Notes under the pieces: generated by a model
What the model was told of the DNA's origin: nothing
The model's input: only the letters and a program-made list of their open reading frames with translations
Databases searched by the model: none
NCBI RefSeq assembly: GCF_018139145.2
Contig: NC_059471.1
Location: forward strand, 209,207,494 to 209,271,493
Length of the DNA: 64,000 bases
Origin: Gymnogyps californianus
Lineage: Eukaryota; Chordata; Aves; Accipitriformes; Cathartidae
Reading direction: 5' to 3'
Shown here: one piece after another, positions 53,355 through 64,000 of the stretch
Position numbering within the stretch: the stretch's first letter is position 1
How the letters are laid out: every line of letters starts with the position of its first letter
Translations under genes and position numbers: made by a program

Positions 53355-56091
53355 CTAAAGACACAGAACAAAAATCACGTTGTGTTATTTCATGCTTCAA
53401 TAATCACAAATTGCAGACCAAATGCTACAGAGTGTCTTTACCCAGTTTCTCTTTTCCCCATTCTTTTCTTTATTTCCTTTTCTTCCATAAAATTTGACAA
53501 CAAAGAAATGAAATTATAGGAGAAAGATAATAGGAATCACAGTAAAAACAATCTTGAAATATACTCTGTATTGTGAATCTCAGCAGTGAATCTTGAATAC
53601 TAATGATAAGAGGGTTGACTCTCCATTAAGTGAGGGTTCTTTCACTGTTTTAAATCTGATGTAATGGAATGGAGACTGAGAGCAAAAAATTGCAGATACT
53701 TACTAACAATAAATCAATCTATGTGAAATGTGATCTCACGTCAGAGTTACAGCATCAGAAATGAGGTTTGCCTCTTCATTGTATCTACTAGTTCACTCTT
53801 TTACTAGGTTTAGTTAATTAAATAATAAAAAAGAAGCCATGGTATTTGAAAAGTATCACACCATCAAAATGGAAATGTTTATGCTGTTCCTATAGAGCTA
53901 CCCTAACACAAGTAAAGCTAAATCTAGGTTTACTGTAGTGTTTGCTTAGCAGAAAATGGATCTCACCTCATACAGAGAAAATCCAGAGATGCTCACAGTC
54001 AATTATTCATGTTTTTTTGAAAAGCTTTTAGGAATTACGTATAGAATAAAACATGATCTTCCCATAACATGCCAGGCTATTCATTTGGGAGCCTCAGATA
54101 ATGCAATATGAATGGCCATAAGTCTGGATTACAGCCTTGGTGTTCAATATAGTTTGTTAAAAGAAAGTAAAAGGCAAAGTATTCAAAAAGAAAAGAAAAA
54201 AGAAGGAATATGGATGACAGAAGAGGTCAAAGGAGATGTTATATATGACATTTGAAAATACAGTTTGCAACCACATTTTTAAATTCAAAATTTTCTTAAA
54301 ACTTAATGAAATCCAAACAGCAATCAAACATCTTAAGTCTATAAAATAAGGTTGAAAATTTTATGAGCACATTCTCTCTCAAAGGATTCCTGCTACTTCC
54401 TGTTTCTATTCTCAGCTTAAAATGTGCAGAGACATGTGAAAATTTAAATTTACTAGGTTGAAAAACATTAACCAAACTTCTGAGATCTCCCAAAAGGACC
54501 AGTTCAAGTTCAGTTCAAGTTTTGGGCAAAGATTTCTATAGTATTCGAACTAGTCTTCTAATCCATAAAATGAATGGCTAGATGTTCTTTTTCCTTGTTC
54601 TCATAGCACAGTCTTTTCCTCTAATTTGGTTTAAAAGTCAGCTAAATTGAACTGTTTTTAATAGACTGGAAAGTTTGGCTTTTTGAGTTGTGCTCCTTTG
54701 GAGTCATATGTTGCTATCAGCATTTAGACAGAAACCTTAGTTCTTTTTTACATGGTGGAAGCAACAACTGGTGAAGTTTGAGCTCAAGTGCAGCACTGGC
54801 TGCATTGTAATTTTGATTGACGTTTCTTCCATGACCCTCCTGTCTTTAATAAGCAGATCCTCAAATTCTTTAAGCCTTTTGTCTATTCTTAAATCTAAAG
54901 TCTAAATAGTAAGTCTGTTCTTTAACTCTGTGGCCAACATTCAGTTCCATGTTACCAACAGCAATTCTTTATTTGATATAGTAATATTTGTATATAATTT
55001 CAAATAGTGTTCTAAAGGTATCTGAATACATAAGTATGTAAGATACAATTCCTCCCATTCTACGGAGCTGTTTCTGCAATGGAAACACCTTCTTTCCTTT
55101 AATTATTCCAGATGTTTTGCGCATTAAGCTATCAATCCCTCAGAGAATTCAAATAAATAGCTAGTTTCCTTTATAGCTGCTCTAAAGAGAATAGAAAAGA
55201 AAATACCCAGTGTTCCTTTTATCCTTTTTCCTTAGAGAATACAAATGAATAGCCTGTCTTCCCTCTGAACAGAAAACACAAGGTATTTATTGCTATCATC
55301 TTAGGAAGCTAATAGTCAAACGGGCAAAAGGTCAGGAACACCAAGAAAAAAAATAATCCCTGGGTATTGAAGCAATATATCTCTCATAAAAGGGTACTCT
55401 CTGGATTTTAAAATGTGCCATCAAAATACTTAATATAACAAATCAAACTTCCATCTCATTGTTTACCTTCTTAGCATTTTGTCTTATTAAAATAAATGAA
55501 AAATGAAATTATTTATTTAGACTCCAACAAAAGAACATCACTGAACTGTTTGTCAGCTTTTAATTTGTCAGCAGCTTTCACTGGAAAATTATCCTCTCCA
55601 TCAAGAATGGTAAGATTTTATGGACCTAGTCCTCTTTTATTAATACTGAATCTATTTTGGTTTGAAAGCAGCAGAAGCAGAGTGCCTACAAGTGCTGGGT
55701 TAAAGGAGAGAAATCAACACTCGGACTCCCAAACAGCTTCTTTTTGTCTGCAAACAAATAGAGAGTAATAAAGCCTTTTTGTGTAAACTGTCATAATAGT
55801 TGTTTGGTTTTTTTAGCAGTAAACATGAAAGTATGTCTTGTTTGGGAAATATTCACTTTTCATTTACTTCTTCATAGTCTGAAAAAAGTATTGTAGATTA
55901 TACAGTCATAGGTTATAGGTTCATTATAAATTTCTCTTCGTAGAGTCAGCAAACATTTTTGTTATAATAGTATTCCTGACATCCAAACACTTACTACATA
56001 ATTCATGCAGTGCCCAATATAGTCTGAGTAATAACAATTCTGCAACATTAAAAGTATATATTTACATTGTACAACACAGGAATGAAAGTAC
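53355..56091 (-). other. SEMA3A: SEMA3A intron of about 2.7 kb
   Basis: This is the shortest complete intron here, between the 158 bp and 63 bp exons. The donor is GTACTT and the acceptor TGTGTCTTTAG. I see no repeat or nested gene in it. Confidence 0.92.
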
Positions 56092-56249
56092 CTTTTGATA
56101 TTCCTTGATGTTAACCAGGTTGAAAGAAAATATGTGATCCTTTGCTCCAACGTACAGCCGACTGCGTTCTTCATCCAAGAGGAAAGTATGGTAACTGGAG
56201 CTATTAGCTAGTCCATTGAAATTGATTATATTGTTGGATTCCAACATTT
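56092..56249 (-). CDS. SEMA3A: SEMA3A coding exon, 158 bp (about residues 38-90, start of sema domain)
   Basis: This internal exon encodes the beginning of the sema domain of semaphorin 3A, a secreted axon-guidance ligand that signals through neuropilin-1 and plexin-A. The minus strand reads MLESNNIINFNGLANSSS, then HTFLLDEERSRLYVGAKDH, ending NLVNIKEYQK, which is nearly identical to chicken collapsin-1 and human SEMA3A as I know them. The exon starts with the last two bases of a split Glu codon (G|AA), preceded by a pyrimidine-rich tract and CAG at 56250-56252. It ends exactly after a Lys codon, followed by the donor GTACTT, which is a weak match to consensus at positions +4 to +6. The Asn-Ser-Ser sequon corresponds to known glycosylation site N53. 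The Met inside the exon (M39) is not the start codon, because the signal peptide lies in an exon upstream that is not in this window. Paralogues (SEMA3B to 3G) fit less well. The identification is firm. Confidence 0.97.
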
Positions 56250-57125
56250 CTGTAAGACAAAGGTAATACTTTCGTTGTTAATATGGTCAAATAAAATACA
56301 GACTTATATTTTGACTTGTATGGATTTCATTTTAGGAATTTATACTTAAGGAGTGGAAACCAGTGAAAGCGTTATGTACCTGGGCCCATGAATGTTTTTA
56401 TTTCATGTACCCAAACCCAAACTGCTTGTGAGATTCAGCTCTACACAAACAAAGGTCAAAACATCACTGAAATCAATTAAAAGCCTGTATGAGGTTTCAG
56501 GTGGTAAAATTCTGTCCATGTAATTCATCAACTGTTGAACAAAGTTCAATTTTGTTCAACCAATGAGATTTACAAGGATAAACCTGAGGATGACCAGCTG
56601 ATAAAAAACACATCTAAACACAAAATCTCCTGCTTCCAGCACACAAAACTATTTCATACAGATCTGTAAGTTATGAAAAAGGGGATAAGAATGACTAGTT
56701 AATGAGATAAAATAACAGGTACAATCTATTCTTACATGTATTATTATCTTCCTAGCTTACTGACACAGGCAGCGTGTTGTTCCCTTGCTTGGAATTGTGT
56801 ATTTATCCATCACAAGAATAAAACTAAAAAAGGTAATTTTGCTTCTGTTTAAACTCAAGAACAATGTTCCAGTTCTCATACTCCTCACAGAGCTGTTGCA
56901 CTTGCCAAGGACAGGAATTTTTTTTAAGTACAAGCATCCACAGAATCCTCTTAGCTATTCACAAACATTAACAAAGACATATGCATTTTCCTGAAACTGC
57001 TTAAAAATATTTTTTTCCGTAAGATACAGACCATATTAGTATAAACTTTTGTGAAAACACTCTTTCTTTATTCCTGTCTATCTACATTCATATCGGGGCC
57101 AAAGCCAAACCATCTCTGTCATTTC

Positions 57126-57155
57126 AAGGTATGTCTGCACTAGTAAGTCATCGAC
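57126..57155. repeat. Possible terminus of an old hAT-type repeat
   Basis: CAAGGTATGTCTGCACTAGT resembles 'agggtatgtctacact', a terminal motif of old DNA-transposon repeats common in reptile and bird genomes. Only the end is visible and no partner end was identified. Confidence 0.25.
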
Positions 57156-58107
57156 AAGAAACTTTCCCTGTGATGACAAATCCTACGCGGTTCAAGCCCC
57201 AACCTTGTGATGTACGGAAGCAAACACACAGTTTTAGGAGCAGGATCAGTTCCATCGATGCCAGTGCAGCTCCTCACACAGCACCCATGAGGACAGATAA
57301 GAAAGGGAGTGAATACATCGGGATCCAAGGGCTGATGGCTAGAGGGCACGGCCAGCCCTTCAGGCATCTAATGTTTGTGTTGGCTCTGCCATACGTGCAA
57401 GCCAAGGACACAAGTCGCTCCTCTCAAACCAGCTGCCAAATGCCTAGATGTCTAGGATTTGCCTAACAGTGCAGCTACCTGCTATGACTTTTTGGTTTTC
57501 CATAAGAACACTCCCCATTTTCCACCATTACTCCAACTGATGAGTGAGTGTAAGATAGCATCCCCTATGCTGCTAAAAATCAAGGTGAAACTGCTGTTAA
57601 AACAGAAGCTTCTGCTTAATTTTCTTTTTAAACTAATTTTCCTTCTTTTTTTCCCCTTCTTTTATTGTAACCAGAACAAGGATGTTAGATGGGGCTTTTT
57701 TGGACCTACATAATAGTGGTACTTATGATTTTACAGAATTTCAGCACTTGCAGCTTAGTAGTCCCACAGATGTTAAACCTATTTTTCACATTCACTTATA
57801 CCAGGTGGATTTTGAAGCAGGCTGATACTCTATAATGGCAAGAATTAGCAGGCAACGTATTCAAGGAAGATAAAGATAACATTAAGAGTTGCATACTGTT
57901 CAGGCTAGCATTGCCCCAGTATTCTTTGCACTTATTTGGAAAAACTCTCACTAGCACCAAAAAGAGTTAATTTGCATAGCAGTGTAGCAAAGTGTCAGAG
58001 CATGCACTATATTTTGTTCCTTAGTCTATGTTTTTTCTGGCTAAATATAACAATACATTTGTATCACAGAATACTTTTTAAAACTTGTTCTGCTCAAGAC
58101 TTAAGTT

Positions 58108-58138
58108 CTCAATTTTTAAAAAAAAATTTTTTTTAAAA
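58108..58138. repeat. A/T self-complementary tract
   Basis: T5-A9-T8-A4 in succession, giving overlapping A-run and T-run palindromes. Likely simple sequence. Confidence 0.8.
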
Positions 58139-58477
58139 TGTAACAAGAAGAAATCAAATCACCCCAAGCAGTCTTGTCAAAATAATTCTTCTGGCTTCCT
58201 GTCAAGTTCTAGAATTTGACTGTATTGTCCTCCAGTTCACTTATTTGCATTTTGTTAGAGACTTTACTAATTCTCTTTACATTGTAATGACTGATTCAGA
58301 TGTTGAATGTCGACTTGCTGAATAGTGAGTGATGCAGATGATTGATTGCTTAACTTGTCTTAGAACTCTCTTGGCTAGAAATGCTTTGCTGTCATCTGTA
58401 TCTGATCATTTTTCTTATAATATAGCTGTCAAAAACCTTTGTAATTTTTTCATCTTTCTTGGTTTGAACTCACATAG

Positions 58478-58575
58478 GTATGATTCTGCCCTTTGTGACT
58501 GTGGCGTAAAGACAAGTGTCTGCTGAGGTCAATGTTAGACAAATGTAAAACTGATATAAATGGAAATAAGATCAG
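58478..58575. repeat. Worn copy of the same short interspersed repeat
   Basis: GGTATGATTCTGCCCTTTGT, GACTGTGGCGTAAAGACAAG, CTGAGGTCAATGTTAGAC and CTGATATAAATGGAAATAAG resemble the 'aattctgccct…gtgtaaa…gaagtcaatg…tgatgtaaatg' order. Part of an unremarkable 65-codon open frame overlaps it. Confidence 0.45.
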
Positions 58576-61500
58576 TTAGGCACACAGCTACTTGGTTTAA
58601 AACAGACCTGATATGATTTTACTAATGCAGAGTTCCAAATATTCACATCTACAGATGGTGACTGATGTTTTCTTTTCTTTCTAATATTCATGAAAAATGC
58701 CAGATCATGACATTGGAGTCTAAGGTTTATTACGGCCAAGAGTAAATTACATCATCATCTTCACTGTTCATATGTCTCCACAGTATAACTTAAAAGGACC
58801 AGGTGTAGCTGTGCAGGGAAATATATATATCTTTTTTTTTCTTTTATCTTTCTGTGACTCTTTAGAGTATGCAACAATGTTAAAGGTAACACTGGTGGGG
58901 TTTTTTTGTGAACAGGCAGTTTAAAATCAAACTAAAAGCTAAATCCCATTGCCTTCTCTAAGATTGGGACATTTCTCCTGGGTTTTAATCCAGTATCTGT
59001 CGTATTGTCCCATTATTGACTTTTGCAGGAGATGACCAGATTTCCAAAGTCTATTGCCCGAAAGATTAGGCCTAGGTATACTCCAAGCAGTGTATTTCAA
59101 ATCATGTAAAATCAGGTTTCTCCCTATCAGGAATCAGGTTGAGAATATAGGTTGAGGAGAAAAATGTCATTTGGGTGCTGATGATTCTCATTCACTACTA
59201 ATTTAGTTAGGATTGAGTTACATCACAACTAGGAGGTGAAAACCTAAATAATCTCTGCAGTTTCTCTGCTGTTTATTCTAACTTATGTGTATTCCTCCAG
59301 TGATGGATATGGCTTCATATGACATTCTGGAAAGGGCTGTTGAAGAGCAAAGCAATGGCATTTGCACGATCAATACAAATTAAGTATTCCACTTCCTCAA
59401 ATTCATTAGTTTTAAAGTGTTTACCATCCAGTGTCTTTCACGTATCCAGCCAGTGACTGTTGCTGAGAGAACGACAGAAACAGCAGTGACAGGGCACACT
59501 CCCAGAAGGGCACTGACATCCATAAATTCTGTTAAGTGTCGATCAGTCATGCTGGCAAGGTACATGGCTGATCAGTGCTAAAATAAACCAAGATTTACAA
59601 CAAAGATTGCATTGCAATGACGAGAGGAAAATGATGAATGCCTTCAATAAGACAATGAAATTAATACTATCTACTATGCATACCCTAATTATTTTCCATT
59701 TTTTTGTTGTTGTTGTTCTTATTAAAGGTTGGCATATCCATGACCTATGCAGACAGGTAATGGTTGCCTGTATTTAAAGTATTTTTTTTACTTCCTTTAT
59801 GCTTTGTCCAGTTATTTTTATTGCAAAGATGGTAACATTACTCCACCAGTTGTTGCAGCCAAGTACCATTTCTTCAGTAATTGCTCAGAGAGCATTTTTT
59901 TGTTTCCTTTTGACACATCCTCAGCTGCAGTCATGCCTGTTGTTTTGAACAGGAATGAATGAACCTTATAAAGATAACCACTGCACATTATGACTGTAGT
60001 ATTGTCTATAAAATGCTGTATGAGGTAGATTTAGAGTGGGTGGTGATATTTTGAAGGTAATAAAGACTTCATTGCTTTTGTTATTGGTGCTTGCTTCCCA
60101 CAGTTATTAAGAGTGTTGCAGGTGACCAAAACTAACGGTTTGAAATGCACCATATCTTAAAAGCCCATCATATTATAATGAATTTTCACTTGTGATGATC
60201 ACTGAAACCAGCTGGAGGTTGAGTTTCTCAAGGTTTGTGGGCCAGATTCTCCTACTAACCACTTCACTTCAACTACCTTTAATTCACAGTCCTGACTTGC
60301 TTGCTCTGTCTTACTCTCCTTTCTCTGCCGGTGTCCAAGCTTGACGTATTTGACCTTTTTCAGTGTGCCTTTCTGTAGACTCTGTATGGTCTTTCTTCTA
60401 TTAACTGATGTTTCTGTTGATCCAGTCTGACTTGTGTCAGAACATTCACTTTGCCAGACCAAGCTGGCAAACATACAGAAGAAAACCAGTCCCTAACTCT
60501 TGCCTTCCTTTTAATACATGATTATTTAATTTGCTAATGGAATCACAACTTAATAGCATGTATACACACAGAGGGCCAAATTCCTGCAGTAAAATCCATG
60601 GAGATATGCATGCACAAGGAATGTAGATTTGGTTTATTTTTATGACACTTTTTTCATTGAAGAATAAGCCAGAAAACCACAGCTATCGTTAAGATGAATA
60701 CAGTCAGGCAGATCCTGAGGTTTGCTTTATCCATGGTTGGTATTCCACTGTAAACCTTCTTTTATGTCTGTGTTCCTTCAGAGGAGTTTGTCAAGAGAAG
60801 AACATAACAAAAGAAAACCATCTTATTTTTTACTTATCTACTACCAGGCAAACTATCTTTTTAGTGAGAGGGAGCTTGTCTGTGTAACAAGTTAGAAAAT
60901 TTGTGAGCTTTGGCCTGCATTCTTGTTGTAGACTTCACAATAACGTGCCAGCTAAGATTATTTTTGTTGATAAGGATCGAAGGGCCATATCAATTTCTAG
61001 AAAAGTCGGAGGAAAGGTCTCCCAGTTTCCTCACTAGGATTCAGATCTGGCCCTGTCCTATTACTGGTGACTCCGCACAGTGACTGGATTATACAGGCAG
61101 TTCTGCTCGTCGTAACATGCTTGTGAATCAAATGAGTGGGTTGCTGGTTGCACACAATTCTCGACCTTCGTTCCTTTGCCAGCAACGATAAGATCTCGCT
61201 GGATATCTCCTAGCAGTAGATAAAAGATGAGTCAATGCGTATTATGCCACCAAACAGGGATTTTGCTGAATTGTGAGCAATGCCTCCCACAACGTCATGC
61301 TAGAACATTTCCTTCTTCTCTCGCCAGGCTTTTACTTTGGCTACAGAGTATCAGGTGGCCGCATGTTTGCACATGCATTTGTTGCCTACACAGACTCATA
61401 TTGTGCCTGTTCTGTATATCAGCATGTATATCTGTCTAAATAATCCCAGGTATAAATTAGTCATTACTCTTTGAGTGATTATTTGCTGAATTTTAAGATA

Positions 61501-63072
61501 CTAATTCTACTGTACAAGGAAAGAAGTGGATATTTTAAATTCCAACCTCTCCTGTAGCTTCCCCATTTTATTGCTCTGAGTGTAGATGGTGAGGTCTGCC
61601 CCTGTCAAACAGTTAAGGAAAAGGCAGGGACTGGCAGGAAATCAAGACAGCTTCCTGCAAGGCATTAGCCAGCAGAGCTTATTTGGCAAAATCAGGGATA
61701 TAAGCAGGGAAAAGGCACCAGATTTGTTGTGAGTCTGTTCCCCATTCAAAAGAGACAATGGCTGCCACGCACACAGTGGGATATTTCAGTGGGGTATTTC
61801 CATATATTATAAAAGTTGACAGGAACTAACTCAGTGGGTCAGGTGTCTGAAATGAGGTGAGCTTGACCCCATCTCAAGTCTAATGCTTAGTAACGTGGCC
61901 AATGGCCTGAAGGACAACTTCTTCCTGCCCCCCTCAGGATTTGACTACTTTATACCTCAATTACTTTCTTTCATCTACACCTCAGTCATCACTGGGACCT
62001 GAGGATCTAGCCCTTAGTGAGGAGAACGGTTCAGCCGCCCACTCTAAGAAAAAATAAGAATCTTGCTAACAGTCTATGGTATAATTCAAACTTCTACAAA
62101 GTAATTACTTAAAACAAAGGACAGCTAATTTATCCATTGTTTAATATTTCATCTGACAAAAAAATAAAAAAAATAATTAAAAAAGATAATTGCAGAAACT
62201 TTTGGTTTGTTACATCTTTAACTGGTCAGGCTATCAGTCTTTTAGTAACATCCAAACTGTCCGAATATTTCCAAATTATTTTTAGCCATTAGCCTTTGAT
62301 TTCATATTAGGAGCAGAAGAAAAAAGACACAGAAAAATTATCAAAACCCCACTCAAAAACTTAGGCTTTCACATAATTTTAGAATTACGCTGCTTGGGAA
62401 TATCAGAAAGTGATCAGTTTTATCTGAAATGAAACAAAAACCAGGTTTATAAAGTGTATGAGATCACATAGTGCAATAAGTGGTTTGACCATTTTTAGAA
62501 ATGTAACATGAAAACTTTTGCAATCAGCACCTTTGGTTTTTTGCTACATCATGAGCCAGATAAACTTGAAACTACACAGCATTTGTTGTTGATGGCAATT
62601 CAGTGTTATTGTAATTTGAATGAGATAAATCACTGGGAGAAAAGGGAGGGTTATCTTATCAGTAATCAAAATACAATTGGAACAGAGCCTCTCACAGCTG
62701 TTCAATCAGTCCTAGCTTTCATCCTCTTCATCTACCTTATCATAACAGTTGCCAATCACCTGGTTTCACTGAACTCTACTGGAAGGAGAAAAAAACAGAA
62801 CCTTTTTTTTTTGCTGTAAAAGTTCTGTTTCTGAGAGAACATGTAGTTCAGAAACATGGTTCAGGGAGCTATGTTTTCATGACAATTTATCAATTAGAAG
62901 TAGCTAGGACAAGATATACAGTTTTTAGTGCACTCATGATGTAAACCAAGCGTTTTAAATGAAACACTCCTGCCTACCTTCTACTGCAGCAAAGAAAACT
63001 TGAGGGCCATGAGTATAGTTTGATTAAAAACAGATACTTGGAAGGAGGAATGTTGCACCAATGTTTTGTTTC

Positions 63073-63162
63073 AGTTGCACCGGCATAAGCATGGACTCCT
63101 TTGACTTCAAAATACTGATGCATATGTTTTTTATACTGTAAAACTGAGAGAAGATTTTGGCT
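63073..63162. repeat. Worn copy of the same short interspersed repeat
   Basis: CAGTTGCACCGGCATAAGCA, TGGACTCCTTTGACTTCAAA, ATACTGATGCATATG and TACTGTAAAACTGAGAG, followed by GATTTTGGCTC, fit the repeat order well, including the central CTCC-TTGACTTCAA core. Confidence 0.5.
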
Positions 63163-64000
63163 CATTAATGTCAGCACAATTTAGCTACATGACAGCCCTT
63201 AAAGTGTTCTTGATTTGAATAATTGAAGGGGTCACATGATATTTCAAAGACATAAAACATTTAGATTTTTAAAGCCAACCTTTTCCCTTTATTATTTACA
63301 TTATTTGTCCTTTTTTTCTCTGAAAGTGAATCCAGATTATCCCTATTGCTCCGTTGTTTTCTTATAAAATGTGAGAAATATTAACCTCTGAGCTAAACAA
63401 AGACTTGTAAAGCTTGATTTCATATATTTGTAAAGTTATTGTAACATCCCATATTATGAATTTGACTTTGTGAGAAAGGTTATGGCACGTATTTAACTGT
63501 GAACTTCACACATATTTAAGCACAACATTGTTGCAAAATCTCAGACAATAAATGTTACCTATAGCATTTTTGTGTATGATGTGATGAATCAGGCAGAAAT
63601 ATATGATGGTGAAAAGAGACCAGGATCTGGTTTTACTAAGCAGTTATCTGTTTAAGGGAAAATTTATCTTGCTTAAGATTTGAGTAGGTAACATCTTTGC
63701 TACCTCCCATTTGTGCTGGTATAAGGAATGCTCAGGAGAAATAATGGAAGTGATGCATTGAACCAATGAGCCCCCAGCTGTTAAGGACAACATCTATAAC
63801 TCTCAAGGTTTTCTAAAATGTGGCAAAATAATATGGCAAAATACTGAGCTAATGCGAATGGTTTCTAAACATGCAAACTCAAATAGTAGAAACACTGTGG
63901 GCATATTAACTCATTCCTCTACCTTGGGTAATATATCCTCAGTGAGCTTGGTTAGCTCAACGTGGCACTGCATGACCCTAAATTGCACCATCTGAGCTAG

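Larger units (their letters stand above)
56250..64000 (-). other. SEMA3A: SEMA3A intron upstream of the 158 bp exon (partial)
   Basis: This is the 3' part, in gene order, of the intron that precedes the 158 bp exon. The exon with the start codon and signal peptide should lie beyond position 64000: I looked for the expected end of that exon (…PRLKLSYK plus a split Glu) on the minus strand and did not see it. The region holds old short repeats near 57.1, 58.5 and 63.1 kb and an A/T self-complementary tract near 58.1 kb. Nothing else is recognisable. Confidence 0.8.

Noticed and set aside
53169..53519. 116-codon plus-strand open frame across a SEMA3A exon
   Set aside because: It overlaps the 63 bp SEMA3A exon in antisense, and its peptide is a shadow of that exon and intron sequence.
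57131..57466. 111-codon plus-strand open frame with an antisense 75-codon partner
   Set aside because: Both strands are open over a moderately GC-rich stretch and neither product resembles a known protein; consistent with few stop codons by chance and possibly part of an old repeat.
56250..64000. SEMA3A first coding exon (signal peptide) sought on the minus strand
   Set aside because: No frame with the expected PRLKLSYK end and adjacent donor was found, so the exon is presumed to lie beyond the window.

Overview
This is a vertebrate nuclear window, most likely from a bird. It is AT-rich, has no bacterial-style gene packing, and its only recognisable protein-coding content is four short exons on the minus strand. 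These encode consecutive pieces of the N-terminal sema domain of semaphorin 3A (SEMA3A, known as collapsin-1 in chicken), about residues 38 to 183. Comparison is with chicken and human protein sequences as I remember them. The peptide is close to chicken but differs at a few residues. CR1-type repeats and a solo retroviral LTR of a type I associate with neoavian genomes point to a non-galliform bird. I cannot name the species.

Layout, reading the gene 5' to 3' from high to low coordinates: an upstream intron (56250-64000, continuing outside the window), exon of 158 bp (56092-56249), 2.7 kb intron, exon of 63 bp (53292-53354), 17 kb intron, exon of 120 bp (36206-36325), 33.7 kb intron, exon of 94 bp (2387-2480), then the start of the next intron (1-2386). 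All splice sites are GT/AG, the phases join without conflict, and the joined peptide has no stop. The first coding exon (signal peptide), the rest of the sema domain, the PSI, Ig and basic regions, the promoter and the 3' UTR are all outside the window.

More than 99 percent of the window is intron. It contains one 593 bp solo LTR (30119-30711) inserted antisense to SEMA3A, one clear and two weak degraded CR1 3' ends, several worn copies of a short 'TGTAAA...ACTTCAATG'-type repeat, microsatellites, a G-run tract with G-quadruplex potential, and a CpG-enriched patch at 39.67-40.13 kb. The many other short open frames look like chance frames in AT-rich intron.

I found no RNA gene, CRISPR array, intact mobile element or new gene system. 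The items most worth a second look are a tandem 4-nt splice donor at the 94 bp exon, two frame-neutral exons carrying the paired sema-domain cysteines, the antisense solo LTR, and the CpG-rich intronic patch.
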